A DNA stretch of 34,566 nt from Candidatus Rokuibacteriota bacterium (GCA_003220315.1 QHSA01000088.1:1-34566); one strand, 5' to 3'; numbered from the stretch's first letter, positions 9,533 to 20,671 are shown. Translations and numbers: made by a program. Notes: a model not told the origin generated them from the sequence alone.

Positions 9533-12051
9533 GCGCGGGTCACGATGTTGACCAGCCGATTCGGGACGACGACGACCTTCTCGACACGGCGCGAGGCCAC
9601 CCAGGGCCGTACCCGATCGTCCCCCAAGGCTAGCTGGCGCACACGGTCCTCGGCGGCGTCGACGTCCACGACGAGCCGCCCGCGCACCTTGCCGTCCACC
9701 TGGACGACGATCGTGACCTCCTCCTTCTTGAGCGCGGCCGGGTCGGCCACCGGCCAGCGCCGCCTGAAGACGCTCTCGCGATGGCCGAGCTGCGCCCACA
9801 GCTCCTCGGTGATGTGCGGACAGAAGGGCCCGAGCAGGAGGATGACGGTCTCGACCGCCTCGCTGAGAAGGACCAGGCGCTCGGCGGCGGGGACCGCGTC
9901 GGGAGACATGGCCTCGAACGCATAGAGCGCGTTGACCAGCTCCATGATCGCGCTGATCGCGGTATTGAAGTGAAAGTCGTGCTCGATGTCCTCGGTGACG
10001 CGCTGGATCGTCTCGTGGATCTGGCGCCGGAACGCCCGACCGGCTTCCGTCGACGGCGTCGGAACGGTGGCAGCCCTCGCGCGATCCGGGGGGCCATCGG
10101 CGGGACGCCTCGCCCCCCCGACCTCATCAAGGTGGGCGAGGACGAAGCGCCAGACGCGATTGAGGAACCGGGAGGCGCCCTCGACACCGTGGTCGTTCCA
10201 CTCGAGATCCTTCTCGGGCGGCGCCGCGAACAGCTCGAAGAGCCGTCCGGTGTCGGCGCCGTACTTCTCACGGATAAAGTCGTCCGACACCACGTTGCCT
10301 TTGGACTTGGACATCTTCGCGCCGTCCTTGATCACCATCCCCTGGGAGAGGAGCGCGGTGAACGGCTCGTCGACCTTCACGAGCCCGAGGTCGCGGAGAA
10401 CCTTCGTGTAGAAGCGCGCGTAGAGGAGGTGGAGCACGGCGTGCTCGATCCCGCCAATGTACTGGTCGACGGGCATCCAGTACTCGGCCGCGCCACGCTC
10501 GAACATGCCGCCCTCGTAGTGCGGCGAGCAGTAACGGAAGAAGTACCACGACGACTCCACGAACGTGTCCATCGTGTCCGTGTCGCGGCGCGCGCGGCCG
10601 CGGCAGCGCGGGCACTTGGCGTTGACGAAGCTCGTCACGTTCGCGAGCGGGGAGCCGCCCTTGCCGCTGATTTGCACGTCGCGCGGGAGGACGACGGGGA
10701 GATTCTCCTCCGCTTCGGGCACCATTCCGCAGGTATCGCAGTAGAGGACGGGGATCGGCGCTCCCCAGTACCGTTGTCTACTGATCCCCCAGTCGCGGAG
10801 CCGGTAGTTCACCTTCGCCTCGCCGAGGCCCTGCGCCACGAGCCAGTCGGTCGCCTTCCGCTTCGCCTCGGCGACGGTGAGGCCGTCGAGGAAGCCCGAG
10901 TTGATCTTGATGCCGTCGCCCGTGTAGGCCTCCCCGGTCCAGCCCGGCGGCCGCCTCACCGTCTCGATGATCGGCAGGCCGTGCTGCCGGGCAAAGTCCC
11001 AGTCGCGCTGGTCCTCGCCCGGCACCGCCATGATCGCCCCCGTGCCGTAGCCCGTCAGCACGTAGTTGCCGAGGAAGAGCGGGATCACCGCGCCGTTGAA
11101 CGGGTTGACGACACGCGCCAGGAGGCGGAGACCACGCTTGGGCCGGTCGGCGGCGAGCCGCTCGATCTCCGACTCCTTCGCCACCTCCGCGCGGAACTGC
11201 GCAACGGCCGCCCGTTCGCCCGCGTCAGTGACGAGGTGATCGACGACCGGGTGCTCCGGCGCGAGCACCGCGTAGGTCATGCCGAATGCGGTGTCAGGAC
11301 GCGTCGTGAAGACGCGGACCCGGACCCCGGGCCGACCCACCGTTGGGAGATCGAACTCGACGCCCTCGCTCCGGCCGATCCAGTTCCGCTGCATCGTGAG
11401 CACACGCTCGGGCCAGCCGGGGAGGCGGTCGCACCAGGCGAGCAGCTCGTCGGCGTACGCGGTGATCTTGAAGAACCAGCCGTCGATCTCCCGCGGCGTC
11501 ACCTCGGAGTTGCACCGCCAGCAGCGGCCATCCTCCACCTGCTCGTTGGCGAGGACGGTCTGGCAGGAGGGGCACCAGTTGACGGTCGAGCGCTTCCGGT
11601 ATGCGAGCCCGCGCTCGAGCATGCGGATGAAGATGAGCTGCTCCCATTTATAGTAATCGGGCTCACAGGTATTGACCTCGCGATCCCAGTCGTAGGAGAG
11701 CCCGAGCTTCTTGAGCTGGGCGCGCATGTAGTCGATGTTCTCGTAGGTCCAGATCGCGGGGTGAACGCCGTGCTCGATGGCCGCGTTCTCGGCGGGCAGG
11801 CCGAAGGCGTCCCAGCCCATCGGGTGGAGCACGTTGAAGCCGCGCATCGCCTTGTAGCGGGCGAGGAGGTCGCCGATCGCGTAGTTGCGCACGTGACCCA
11901 TGTGAATGCGCCCGGACGGGTACGGAAACATCTCGAGGCAGTAGAACTTCGGGCGGCTCGGGTCTTCGGTGACGCGGAACTGCTTCCGCTCCTCCCAGGC
12001 CCGCTGCCACTTCGCCTCGATCTCCCCGAACGGGTATCGGTCGCTCGACAT
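9529..12051 (-). CDS. leuS: Leucyl-tRNA synthetase
   Basis: 840 aa; EMFPYPSGRIHMGHVRNYAIGDLLARYKAMRGFNVLHPMGWDAFGLPAENAA; KMSKSKGNVV motif. Confidence 0.98.
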   Translation of the reverse strand: MSSDRYPFGEIEAKWQRAWEERKQFRVTEDPSRPKFYCLEMFPYPSGRIHMGHVRNYAIGDLLARYKAMRGFNVLHPMGWDAFGLPAENAAIEHGVHPAIWTYENIDYMRAQLKKLGLSYDWDREVNTCEPDYYKWEQLIFIRMLERGLAYRKRSTVNWCPSCQTVLANEQVEDGRCWRCNSEVTPREIDGWFFKITAYADELLAWCDRLPGWPERVLTMQRNWIGRSEGVEFDLPTVGRPGVRVRVFTTRPDTAFGMTYAVLAPEHPVVDHLVTDAGERAAVAQFRAEVAKESEIERLAADRPKRGLRLLARVVNPFNGAVIPLFLGNYVLTGYGTGAIMAVPGEDQRDWDFARQHGLPIIETVRRPPGWTGEAYTGDGIKINSGFLDGLTVAEAKRKATDWLVAQGLGEAKVNYRLRDWGISRQRYWGAPIPVLYCDTCGMVPEAEENLPVVLPRDVQISGKGGSPLANVTSFVNAKCPRCRGRARRDTDTMDTFVESSWYFFRYCSPHYEGGMFERGAAEYWMPVDQYIGGIEHAVLHLLYARFYTKVLRDLGLVKVDEPFTALLSQGMVIKDGAKMSKSKGNVVSDDFIREKYGADTGRLFELFAAPPEKDLEWNDHGVEGASRFLNRVWRFVLAHLDEVGGARRPADGPPDRARAATVPTPSTEAGRAFRRQIHETIQRVTEDIEHDFHFNTAISAIMELVNALYAFEAMSPDAVPAAERLVLLSEAVETVILLLGPFCPHITEELWAQLGHRESVFRRRWPVADPAALKKEEVTIVVQVDGKVRGRLVVDVDAAEDRVRQLALGDDRVRPWVASRRVEKVVVVPNRLVNIVTRA

Positions 12052-12092
12052 AATTGGGCTAGAGTTTTACATGGTTAGCTGGCAGGAGCAAC

Positions 12093-12131
12093 AAAGGGGA
12101 GGGGGCGGGGCGGAGAGCCCGACCCCCTCCC
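12093..12131 (-). terminator. Rho-independent terminator downstream of the 84-aa secreted protein gene
   Basis: GGGAGGGGG (12097-12105) / CCCCCTCCC (12123-12131) stem, followed on the minus strand by a T-rich stretch CTTTGTTG. Confidence 0.65.
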
Positions 12132-12138
12132 GAGACGG

Positions 12139-12393
12139 TTACTTCTTCACGCCGAGCAGATCGAGGGCTTCATTCGCCTGCTTCACGGAGTCCGCGTGCT
12201 TCCCGTCCTTGTGCAGCGCCTCGGCCTTGTCCAGCATCGACACGGCCTTCTTCACCTTGTCGCTCTTCGCGTCCATCGTCGCCGCCGCGTCGCGCCCCTG
12301 CTTGATGAGCGTGGGGCACATGTTCGCCGTCGCCGTGCCGGCCGCGAACGTCAGGCCCACAACGACGGCGGTCACTGCCATGAGCGTCTTCAT
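12139..12393 (-). CDS. Small secreted hypothetical protein
   Basis: 84 aa; MKTLMAVTAVVVGLTFAAGTATA signal peptide, then a charged helical region. Confidence 0.75.
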   Translation of the reverse strand: MKTLMAVTAVVVGLTFAAGTATANMCPTLIKQGRDAAATMDAKSDKVKKAVSMLDKAEALHKDGKHADSVKQANEALDLLGVKK

Positions 12394-12434
12394 CCGTGTG
12401 TCACCCCCTCACACGCCAGGTTGGCTCCACCATT

Positions 12435-14267
12435 CTAACCGCCCGACCCGCCCTTAGGTTCCACGGATTCTGCCGGGTGAAAGTGGTCGAAGATGCGCTG
12501 CGCGACTCGCGGCGTCACCTTGGGGACCGCGGCGAGCTCGGCCACCGACGACTCGCGGACGCGTCGGGCCGAGCCGAGGCTCTTGAGGAGGCTCGTCCGG
12601 ATCGTCGGCCCGACGCCGGGGATCGTGTCCAGCACGGACTGCAACGTCCGCCTCGACCGGAGCTTCTTGTGGTACGTGATCGCGAAGCGGTGCGCCTCGT
12701 CGCGGACCTTCTGAAGCGTGTGGAGCGCGGGCGACGTCGGGTCGAGCACAAGCGGCTGGAGGCTCTCGCCGACGTAGACCTCCTCCTGTTGTTTGGCAAG
12801 CGCGACGACCGAGAGGTAGTCGAGGCCGAGGTCCTGGAGCACCTTGAGCCCCACATTGAGTTGGCCGCGGCCGCCGTCGATCAGGACCAGATCCGGCAGG
12901 GGCGTCCCCTGCTCCAGCGCCCGCGCGAACCGCCGCGTGAGGACTTCGCCGAGCGCGGCGAAGTCGTCCGCGCCGGCGACGCTCTTGATGCGGAACCGCT
13001 TGTAGTCGTCCTTCTTCATGCTCCCGTTTTCCCACACGACCATGGAGCCGACTTGCTCGCTGCCCTGGACATGGGAGATGTCGTAGCCCTCGATCCGGTT
13101 CGGGAGCCCGGGCAGCGTGAGCGCGCGGCGCAGCTCCTCGAGCACGACCTGCTGGCGGTCGTCGCGGGAGAGGAGATGGTTCTGGAGCGCGATGGCCGCG
13201 TTCGCCTCCGCCATCGCGACGAACTCGCGCTTCGCCCCCCGCTGGGGCACCAGGAGCTGGACTCGGCGGCCGGCGAGCGTGGAGAGCCACTCCGTCGTGA
13301 GCTCGGCCTCTGGGAGCTCCTCGGAGACCAGGATCTCCGGCGCGGGCGTGACCGCCTTGCGGTAGAACTGGCGGACGAAGGCCGAGAGGATCTCGCCGGC
13401 CCCCCAGCCCGCGACCTTGTCGAAGAAGAACGCCTCCTGGCCGAGGAGCCGTCCCTTTCGGACGAAGAAGAACTCGACGCAGGCGTCGCTCCCCTGCCGC
13501 ACGACGCCGATCACGTCCTGGTCCACTTCGTCCGTCGAGATGATCTTCTGGCGCTCCCGGACCTTGTTGAGGGCCTGGATCTGATTGCGGAGCACGGCTG
13601 CGCGCTCGAACTTCATCTCCGCCGCCGCGGCCTCCATCGCGTGCGTGAGCCGGAGCGCCAGGGCCTCGTCGCGGCCCTCGAGGAACTGCACCACGTCCCG
13701 CACCGTCTGGGCGTAGCCCTCACGGGTCTCCCAGCCCGTGCACGGCGCGTTGCACCGGTGGATCGCGTACTGGATGCACGGGCGCTCGAGGGTGCCGTCG
13801 ATCGTGATCGAGCAGGTCCGGAGCGGGAACAGCTGGCGCGTGAGCTTGAGCGTCTCGCGCATCGCCGTCGCGGGATAGAAGGGGCCATAGTAAATCGCGC
13901 CGTCGTTCTGGACCCGCCGCGCGACCAGGAGTCGTGGGAAATCTTCATTCGTCGTCAGTTTGAGAAACGGATAGTGTTTATCGTCCCTCAGGATGATGTT
14001 GTACCGCGGCCGGTGCTTGCGGACGAGGTTCGCTTCCAGCATCAGCGCCTCGAGCTCGTTGTCGGTCACGATGTACTCGAGGTCGCGGATCTGGCGGACG
14101 AGCGCGTCGGTCTTCGGGTCGCGCGGCCGGGACTCTTGGAAATACGAGCGCACGCGGCTCCGCAGCGAGGCCGCCTTGCCCACGTAGAGGACCTGGGCCT
14201 TCGCGTCCCGGTAGATATAGACGCCCGACCGATCGGGCAGGCGGGCGAGCTTCTCCTCGAGGCTCAC
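12435..14267 (-). CDS. uvrC: Excinuclease ABC subunit C
   Basis: 610 aa; [59 protein letters not shown]-terminal Hh[21 protein letters not shown]. Confidence 0.98.
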   Translation of the reverse strand: MSLEEKLARLPDRSGVYIYRDAKAQVLYVGKAASLRSRVRSYFQESRPRDPKTDALVRQIRDLEYIVTDNELEALMLEANLVRKHRPRYNIILRDDKHYPFLKLTTNEDFPRLLVARRVQNDGAIYYGPFYPATAMRETLKLTRQLFPLRTCSITIDGTLERPCIQYAIHRCNAPCTGWETREGYAQTVRDVVQFLEGRDEALALRLTHAMEAAAAEMKFERAAVLRNQIQALNKVRERQKIISTDEVDQDVIGVVRQGSDACVEFFFVRKGRLLGQEAFFFDKVAGWGAGEILSAFVRQFYRKAVTPAPEILVSEELPEAELTTEWLSTLAGRRVQLLVPQRGAKREFVAMAEANAAIALQNHLLSRDDRQQVVLEELRRALTLPGLPNRIEGYDISHVQGSEQVGSMVVWENGSMKKDDYKRFRIKSVAGADDFAALGEVLTRRFARALEQGTPLPDLVLIDGGRGQLNVGLKVLQDLGLDYLSVVALAKQQEEVYVGESLQPLVLDPTSPALHTLQKVRDEAHRFAITYHKKLRSRRTLQSVLDTIPGVGPTIRTSLLKSLGSARRVRESSVAELAAVPKVTPRVAQRIFDHFHPAESVEPKGGSGG

Positions 14268-16246
14268 AGGAGGTCCCGTCGTCGCAGCGCCTTGATCCGG
14301 TCGCGCAGCTCGGCCGCCTGCTCGAAGTCGAGCCGGCGCGCCGCTTCCTTCATCCGCGCCTCGAGCTCGCCGATCCGTTTTGCGAGCTCCGCCGGGGACG
14401 CGAACGCCTCCTCGGCGGGGGCCTCCACCTCGACCGTGTAGTAGTCACGCTCGTAGATGGTCTGGAGGAGCTCGCGGATCGACGACCGGATCGTCTCGGG
14501 CGTGATGCCGTGCTCGCGGTTGTAGCCCGCCTGGAGCTCGCGGCGCCGCTCCGTCTCGCGGATCGTCGCCGCCATCGAGTCCGTGACGTGGTCGGCGTAC
14601 ATGATGACCTCGCCGTTGACGTTTCGCGCGGCGCGTCCGGCCGTCTGGATCAGCGAGGTCGCCGACCGGAGGTAGCCCTCCTTGTCGGCGTCGAGGATCG
14701 CGACCAGCGAGACTTCGGGGATGTCGAGCCCCTCACGGAGCAGGTTGATGCCGACCAGCGCGTCGAACTTGCCCAGGCGCAGGTCGCGGATGATCGCCAC
14801 GCGATCGAGGGTATCGACGTCGGAGTGCAGGTACCGCACACGGAGCCCGACCTGCTGGTAATACTCGGTGAGGTCCTCCGCCATGCGTTTGGTCAGCGTC
14901 GTGACCAGCACGCGCTCGTTCCGTTCCGCCCGCGCGCGGATCTCGGCGAGCAGGTCGTCCACCTGCTCCTTCGCCGGCCGCACCGTGATCTTCGGGTCCA
15001 TGAGGCCGGTCGGCCGGATCATCTGCTCGGCGACGGCGTCCCCGACCAGCTCGAGCTCGTACGGCCCCGGCGTCGCCGAGACGTAGATCGTCTGCCCCGT
15101 CGCTCGCGTGAACTCCTCGAAGGTGAGCGGCCGGTTGTCGAACGCCGAGGGCAAGCGGAAGCCGTACTCGACCAGCGCCTCCTTCCGGGACCGGTCGCCG
15201 TAGTACATGCCGCGGACCTGTGGCACCGCCACGTGGCTTTCGTCGATGATGATCAGCGCGTCCTTCGGGAGGTAGTCGATGAGCGTCGGCGGCGACTCGC
15301 CGGGGCGCCGGCCCGTCAGGTGGCGCGAGTAGTTCTCGATCCCGTGACAGTAGCCGAGCTCGCGCAGCATCTCCATGTCGAAGAGAGTGCGCTGCTCGAG
15401 CCGCTGCGCCTCGAGGAGCCGGTTCTTCGGCTTGAGGAAGGCGAGCCGCTCCTCGAGCTCCTCCTGGACCGTCTGGATCGCGCGCTCGAGCTGGCCCGCC
15501 TCGGTGACGTAGTGGCTCGCGGGGTAGACGTGGACCGCGCCCGCCCGCTCGAGCACGGAGCCCTTCAGCGGATCGATCCGGGAGAGCGCCTCCACGACGT
15601 CGCCGAACAGCTCGACGCGGAGGGCCACCGACTCCTCGTTGGCCGGGAAGATCTCCACGACGTCGCCCCGCACCCGGAACGTGCCGCGGTGAAAGTCGTA
15701 GTCGTTCCGCTCGTACTGGACGGCGATCAGCCGGCGGATGATCTCGTCGCGGTCGATCTGCTCCCCCGTGCGTAGCTCGAGGTGCAGCCCCGCGTAGGTG
15801 TCAGGGGCGCCGATGCCATAGATGCACGAGACCGAGGCGACGACGACCACATCGCGCCGCTCGAGCAGCGACTTCGTCGCCGAGTGCCGCATCCGGTCGA
15901 TCTCGTCGTTGATGAGCGCGTCCTTCTCGATGTACGTGTCGGACTGAGGAATGTACGCCTCGGGCTGGTAGTAGTCGTAGTAGGAGACGAAGTACTCGAC
16001 CGCGTTGTCTGGGAAGAAGGCCTTGAACTCGGCGAAGAGCTGGGCCGCCAGCGTCTTGTTCGGCGAGATCACCAGCGTCGGGCGGTCCGCGCCGGCGATC
16101 ACGTTGGCGATCGTGTAGGTCTTGCCCGAGCCGGTGACGCCCCGCAGCACGACGTGGCGCCGGCCCTCGTGGACGAGGCGCGCGAGGGCGGCGATGGCCT
16201 GTGGCTGATCGCCGCGGGGCGAGTACTCGGAGGTGAGTCGGAACAC
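14264..16246 (-). CDS. uvrB: Excinuclease ABC subunit B
   Basis: 660 aa; [15 protein letters not shown] Walker [28 protein letters not shown] beta-hairpin, C-terminal UVR domain. Confidence 0.98.
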   Translation of the reverse strand: MFRLTSEYSPRGDQPQAIAALARLVHEGRRHVVLRGVTGSGKTYTIANVIAGADRPTLVISPNKTLAAQLFAEFKAFFPDNAVEYFVSYYDYYQPEAYIPQSDTYIEKDALINDEIDRMRHSATKSLLERRDVVVVASVSCIYGIGAPDTYAGLHLELRTGEQIDRDEIIRRLIAVQYERNDYDFHRGTFRVRGDVVEIFPANEESVALRVELFGDVVEALSRIDPLKGSVLERAGAVHVYPASHYVTEAGQLERAIQTVQEELEERLAFLKPKNRLLEAQRLEQRTLFDMEMLRELGYCHGIENYSRHLTGRRPGESPPTLIDYLPKDALIIIDESHVAVPQVRGMYYGDRSRKEALVEYGFRLPSAFDNRPLTFEEFTRATGQTIYVSATPGPYELELVGDAVAEQMIRPTGLMDPKITVRPAKEQVDDLLAEIRARAERNERVLVTTLTKRMAEDLTEYYQQVGLRVRYLHSDVDTLDRVAIIRDLRLGKFDALVGINLLREGLDIPEVSLVAILDADKEGYLRSATSLIQTAGRAARNVNGEVIMYADHVTDSMAATIRETERRRELQAGYNREHGITPETIRSSIRELLQTIYERDYYTVEVEAPAEEAFASPAELAKRIGELEARMKEAARRLDFEQAAELRDRIKALRRRDLL

Positions 16247-16260
16247 GGCCCTCGGCTACG

Positions 16261-16791
16261 TCAGGACGGCGTCGGGACGGCGAGCAGGTACTTCCGCCAC
16301 GAGTCGAGGAGCGAGTGCGCGTGCGGGTGCCGCAGCATGTGCGTCGAGAATACGAACTTGGGGTGCACCGGCTCTCGGATTAGCCGCATCCCGACCTCGT
16401 CGGGCAGTCGGTTGCCCTTTCGGAGATTGCACCTCAGACACGCCGCCACCACGTTCACCCACGTCGTCTCCCCGCCGCGCGAGCGCGGCACCACGTGGTC
16501 GACGGTCAATCGCTCGCCGCGGCGGTTGCAGTACTGACACGTGTAGCCGTCGCGCCGCAGGATGTTCTTCTTGTTGAAGGCGACGCGGTCGAGGAAGGGC
16601 TTGCGGATGTAGATCGCGAGGCGGATCACCGCCGGCAGCGCGAAGGCGACCGACGGCGAGCGAACGACACGCGGGGAAGCCTCCACGGCCTCGGCCTTGC
16701 CCGCGAGCAACAGCGTGATGGCGCGGCGGGCGTTGGTGAAATGGAGCGGCTCAAACGTGTAGTTGAGCACCAATACTGCGATTTCGTCCAT
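16261..16791 (-). CDS. HNH endonuclease family protein
   Basis: 176 aa; YTCQYCNRRGERLTVDHVVPRSRGGETTWVNVVAACLRCNLRKGNR. Confidence 0.92.
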   Translation of the reverse strand: MDEIAVLVLNYTFEPLHFTNARRAITLLLAGKAEAVEASPRVVRSPSVAFALPAVIRLAIYIRKPFLDRVAFNKKNILRRDGYTCQYCNRRGERLTVDHVVPRSRGGETTWVNVVAACLRCNLRKGNRLPDEVGMRLIREPVHPKFVFSTHMLRHPHAHSLLDSWRKYLLAVPTPS

Positions 16792-16857
16792 ACTTGAACA
16801 CCTAGCTTAGTCGGCGCCCCGGACACTGTCAAATCGCGCCGGAGTGCGGACAACCTC

Positions 16858-17730
16858 CTAGCCTCGGAAAAGGTGGCGAAGGAAAAAGGCGAGGTTCGCC
16901 GGGCGCTCGGCGAGCCGGCGCATGAAGTAGCCATACCAGTCCTCGCCGTACGGGACGAGCACCCGGAGCCGGAGCCCGTCCGCGGCGATGCGCGCGTGCA
17001 GGTCCTTCCGGATCCCGTAGAGCATCTGGATCTCGAATCGCTCGCGCGCGATCCCTCTCGCCCGCGCGGTGTCGCGAGCGCGGGTGATCAGCCGCGTATC
17101 GTGCGTCGCGACGCCAACGTAGACCGAGCGCGCCTGGGCGTCCGCCGCGAACAGGCGGTCCAGCAGCCGGGCGTAATTCGCGTCCACGTCGCGCTTGGCG
17201 GGAAACGCGAGCTCCGGAGGCTCGCGGTAGGCGCCCTTGCAGAGCCGCACCGTCGCGCCGAGCTCGATCAGCCGCTCGACGTCCTGTGCGGTGCGGCGGA
17301 GGTAGGCCTGGACCACGCACGCTGCGTTGGGAAACGCGGGCCGCACGCGCGCGTAGAGGTCAAGCGTCCGGTCGGTGTACGCGGTGGACTCCATGTCGAT
17401 CCACACGAGCGTCGCGCTGGCGCGGCCGCGCGCGAGCACCGCCTCGAGGTTGGCCCGGCACACCGCCTCGTCCAGGTCGAGCCCGAGGTGCGTGAGCTTG
17501 AGCGAGGGAACGGCGGCGAGCCGCCGTCGCTCGATCTCGGCGAGCAGCTCCACGTAGGCGCGCGCCGCGTGCGTGGCGTCGGCAACGGTAACGACATTCT
17601 CCCCGAGGTGGGTCACGGCGCAGAGGAGCCCCTGGGCGTTCAGCTGCGCGATGACGCGGAGCGCGTCCTCGGCATGTTCACCGGCCACGAAGCGGCGGAC
17701 GAACCGACGCGCTGCCGGCCAGCGAGCCAT
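16858..17730 (-). CDS. Proline dehydrogenase
   Basis: 290 aa; LTHLGENVVTVADA, WIDMESTAYTDRTLDLY, VQAYLRRTAQDVERLI, RLCKGAYREPPELAFP; true start may be slightly upstream. Confidence 0.92.
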   Translation of the reverse strand: MARWPAARRFVRRFVAGEHAEDALRVIAQLNAQGLLCAVTHLGENVVTVADATHAARAYVELLAEIERRRLAAVPSLKLTHLGLDLDEAVCRANLEAVLARGRASATLVWIDMESTAYTDRTLDLYARVRPAFPNAACVVQAYLRRTAQDVERLIELGATVRLCKGAYREPPELAFPAKRDVDANYARLLDRLFAADAQARSVYVGVATHDTRLITRARDTARARGIARERFEIQMLYGIRKDLHARIAADGLRLRVLVPYGEDWYGYFMRRLAERPANLAFFLRHLFRG

Positions 17731-17761
17731 CGCCTCGCCGATCCCGCGCCGGGTCGAGAGC

Positions 17762-18715
17762 TTAAGGAGCAGCGTCCGGCCGAGGCTCGTGGCGTGCCTC
17801 CAGCGCCTCGGCCACCATGCCCTCCCGCAGGCCCCAGTCGCTGACGACGAGCGTGTCGAGGCCGAAGGCGTCGAGGGTCGCCGTCACGATCGCGATGCCC
17901 GGGATGATCAGGTCCGCCCGCCCCGGCTCGAGACAGGGCAGCGCCGCTCGCGCGGCCACCGGCAGGCAGCCGAGGCGCCCGAGGAGCCGCTCGACCGCGG
18001 CCCGGCTCAGCCGGTGACCCTGAACGCGCTGCGGGTCGTACTCGACGAGGTCGAGGTCGAGCGCCGCGAGCGTCGTCACCGTTCCGGCGGTGCCCACGAG
18101 ATGCGCGAGGCGCGCGCCGCGGATTGCCGGGGGCAGCTCGCGCTCGAGCCGGCCCCGCACCTCGGCGAGTAGGGCCGCGTAGCGGTCCCAGGCCACCCGG
18201 TCGGTGAACGGGAACCGCTCGGCGAGCGGGACGACGCCGAGGCGGAGGCTGACCGTTGCGAGGATTCGCGCAGGATCCGCCAGAATGTACTCGGTGGAGC
18301 CGCCGCCGATATCGAAGGTGACCAGGGTCCCGGCGAGGCCTTGGAGACCGGACCGCACGCCCCGAAGCACGAGCCGCGCTTCCTCCTCGCCGCTCACCAC
18401 CTCGACGCGCCGGCCCGTCGCGCGCTCGACCGCGGCGACGAACGCCCTCCCGTTCGTCGCCTCGCGCACGGCGCTCGTCGCGACCATCCGCACACGCGCG
18501 GCCGCCAGGCGCTCGGCGTGCGCCACGTAGTCGCTCACGACGGCGAGCGTGCGCGCCATGGGCGCATCGCCGAGCGCGCCCGCGGCGGCGAGCCCCTCGC
18601 CGAGCCGCGTCACGGTCTGGCGCGCGTCGACGATCCTCCACGTCTCGGGCCCGATCACGTCGACGACGAGGAGGCGGACCGTGTTGCTGCCGACATCGAT
18701 CGCGCAGAGGCGCAT
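17762..18715 (-). CDS. ppx: Exopolyphosphatase / Ppx-GppA family phosphatase
   Basis: 317 aa; MRLCAIDVGSNTVRLLVVDV, TFDIGGGSTEYIL, LVGTAGTVTTLAALDL. Confidence 0.95.
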   Translation of the reverse strand: MRLCAIDVGSNTVRLLVVDVIGPETWRIVDARQTVTRLGEGLAAAGALGDAPMARTLAVVSDYVAHAERLAAARVRMVATSAVREATNGRAFVAAVERATGRRVEVVSGEEEARLVLRGVRSGLQGLAGTLVTFDIGGGSTEYILADPARILATVSLRLGVVPLAERFPFTDRVAWDRYAALLAEVRGRLERELPPAIRGARLAHLVGTAGTVTTLAALDLDLVEYDPQRVQGHRLSRAAVERLLGRLGCLPVAARAALPCLEPGRADLIIPGIAIVTATLDAFGLDTLVVSDWGLREGMVAEALEARHEPRPDAAP

Positions 18716-18727
18716 GCCGATAGACGA

Positions 18728-18754
18728 ACGCCCCGCCGGATCACGGCGGGGCGT
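18728..18754 (-). terminator. Intrinsic terminator-like hairpin between cytochrome c and ppx genes
   Basis: Near-perfect 11-bp stem ACGCCCCGCCG / CGGCGGGGCGT with 5-nt loop GATCA, just past the stop of the cytochrome c gene. Confidence 0.55.
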
Positions 18755-18776
18755 GTCGCGCTCGACGCCTGGGAGC

Positions 18777-19178
18777 TTACTTCCCCTTGAGCGTGCGGAT
18801 GTAGTTTACGATCTCCCAGCGCTCCTTCTCCGGGAGGTGCTTCCACGGGGGCATGGCGCCCCGCCCGTTCGTAATCTTCCAGAAGATCTCGCCGTCGCTC
18901 TGCTTCTGTACGGCGTCGGACGTCCAGTTCGCCGGCTTCGGCGGTGGCAGCGCCGCGGCCGCGGGACCGTCGCCGTGTCCGCTCGCGCCGTGACACGTCA
19001 CGCAATTCGTCTCGACCAGCTTCTTCGCATCGCCGACGCCCTTCACGGGGTTCTTGAGGCTCTTCGCCTCTGGCGGCGCGACCCACGGGCCCTGCGCCAA
19101 CACCCCCAGCGTCCCCGCCACGAGAATGAGAGCGGCCCCAGCGACGACGGCTGTCATCGACTTCCCGAACGCGCTCAT
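18777..19178 (-). CDS. Small exported c-type cytochrome (class I-like)
   Basis: 133 aa; signal-like N-terminus MSAFGKSMTAVVAGAALILVAGTLGVLAQG, single CVTCH heme motif, distal Met in NGRGAMPPWKHLPE. Confidence 0.92.
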   Translation of the reverse strand: MSAFGKSMTAVVAGAALILVAGTLGVLAQGPWVAPPEAKSLKNPVKGVGDAKKLVETNCVTCHGASGHGDGPAAAALPPPKPANWTSDAVQKQSDGEIFWKITNGRGAMPPWKHLPEKERWEIVNYIRTLKGK

Positions 19179-19255
19179 GACGCCTCCTCTCGGACGCCTC
19201 ATCGTGACGACGTTCACAACGCCTCGGCCATTTAACACTCGTGTGACGAACGAGG

Positions 19256-20671
19256 TCAAGCCGATATTCGCTCGGCGGCACGCGCACGGTCGCGGGCCGC
19301 CGCAAGCCAGCAGACCGCGGCCAGCACGCCGTAGGCGCCCGCCAGGCGCGTGGGCACGGCGGACGGCGGTGCCCAGGGCCAGAAGACGGCGCCGCTCGGC
19401 TCGGGCGAATGGATCACGCCGACGAGCGTCGCGACGCTCGCGAACACGAACAAGACACCCGCCACCGCGAAGCGTCGCTCGATGATCGTGACGAGCGCCC
19501 AGCCCCACACGACGGAAGTCAGGATGAAGCCGTTGCCGAGGACGAGGAGGGTCCCGTGGGTCAGCGCGGCGTCGCCCGTGAGGTGCCTCGGCGAGGCGCC
19601 GAGCGCCGACAGCACACCACCCGTCTCGATGAGCACTACGGCCGCGGCGACCGGCACGAACGCGAGGGCGACCGCGGCCCCGTGCCGCGGCGGCGACGCG
19701 AGGAACCCCTGGGCCGTGATCTCGAGACCAATAAAGACGAGGATCGGCGCGATCGCCGCTTCCGGGAGCACCGCGACGAGGAGCGAGAGCGCGCCCGCGG
19801 CGGCGCCCCCGCCGATGACGAGTCCCGTGGCGAATGTGTACCCGGCGCGCGCGCCCATCGCCTTGTAGGCGGGGTGGCCGAGGTACGGCGTGTTCTGGAC
19901 GACGCCACCGCAGAGCGCCGCGAGCACGGTGGCCCCCGCTTCGGTCAGGAGGATGTCGCGCGCCCGGTACTCGTCGCCCGCCGCCGCCGCGCTCTCGGTG
20001 TTGTCGATCCCGCCGATGATCGTGACGAGCGCGAAGGGCAACGCGACCGAGAGGTAGGGCAGCGTCGTCTCGAGTGCGTCGAGCCAGGCGAGGGTCGGCC
20101 ACGGGACGGCGACCCCGAGCGCCACCCGGACGGGCAGGCCGTCGTCGTGGCCGCCGCCGAGCCACGCGCGGAGCCAGAAGAGGGCCGTGCCGGCGAGGAC
20201 CGCGGCGAACGCGCCCGGCAGGCCGAGCGGCATCCGCACGCCGCCGAAGAGCCCGAGCAGCAGCACCACGAGCGCGACGAGACCGACGAGCGGGTCGCGG
20301 AGGATCTTCAGCATCGGCAGGAACGCGATCAGGAGGACCGCCACACCGGCGATGGAGCCCAGCAGCGCGGCGCGCGGCACGACCCGACGCGCCCAGTCGC
20401 CCACGAAGGCGAGGCCCACCTTGGCGAGGCCGATCGCGAGCGTCGCGACCATCCCGACTTTCCACGCGAGCACCGGGTCGCCGGTCGCCACCATCACGGG
20501 CCCGAGCACCCCGAACACCATCGCGAACAGGGTCGGCGTGTCGATGCCGAACGGCATGGCGGTGACGTCGTCGCGTCCCGTCCGGCGTCCGAGCCTCACG
20601 GCGAGCCAGGTGTACGCCAGGTCACCGACGAGGACGCCGAGCGCGGTGCCGGGGACCATCCGGCCGAGCAC
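19256..20671 (-). CDS. NCS2/AzgA-like (xanthine/uracil/adenine-type) multi-TM permease; coding similarity probably extends upstream to about 20790
   Basis: 471 aa hydrophobic; DDVTAMPFGIDTPTLFAMVFGVLGPV, TIIGGIDNTESAAAAGDEY; in-frame upstream translation WIASGDLNGFLGLALDNVTQLVILSSLLIGVFKFPADL looks like the conserved N-terminus. Confidence 0.8.
   Translation of the reverse strand: MLGRMVPGTALGVLVGDLAYTWLAVRLGRRTGRDDVTAMPFGIDTPTLFAMVFGVLGPVMVATGDPVLAWKVGMVATLAIGLAKVGLAFVGDWARRVVPRAALLGSIAGVAVLLIAFLPMLKILRDPLVGLVALVVLLLGLFGGVRMPLGLPGAFAAVLAGTALFWLRAWLGGGHDDGLPVRVALGVAVPWPTLAWLDALETTLPYLSVALPFALVTIIGGIDNTESAAAAGDEYRARDILLTEAGATVLAALCGGVVQNTPYLGHPAYKAMGARAGYTFATGLVIGGGAAAGALSLLVAVLPEAAIAPILVFIGLEITAQGFLASPPRHGAAVALAFVPVAAAVVLIETGGVLSALGASPRHLTGDAALTHGTLLVLGNGFILTSVVWGWALVTIIERRFAVAGVLFVFASVATLVGVIHSPEPSGAVFWPWAPPSAVPTRLAGAYGVLAAVCWLAAARDRARAAERISA

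Noticed and set aside
9781-12078. 765-aa plus-strand ORF opposite leuS
   Set aside because: Antisense shadow ORF in high-GC DNA; Arg/Asp/Glu/Val/Leu-rich with no recognisable motifs, and leuS is unambiguous on the other strand.
12396-14441. 681-aa plus-strand ORF opposite uvrC
   Set aside because: Antisense shadow of uvrC; low-complexity charged composition.
14510-15775. 421-aa plus-strand ORF opposite uvrB
   Set aside because: Antisense shadow ORF; uvrB clearly encoded on minus strand.
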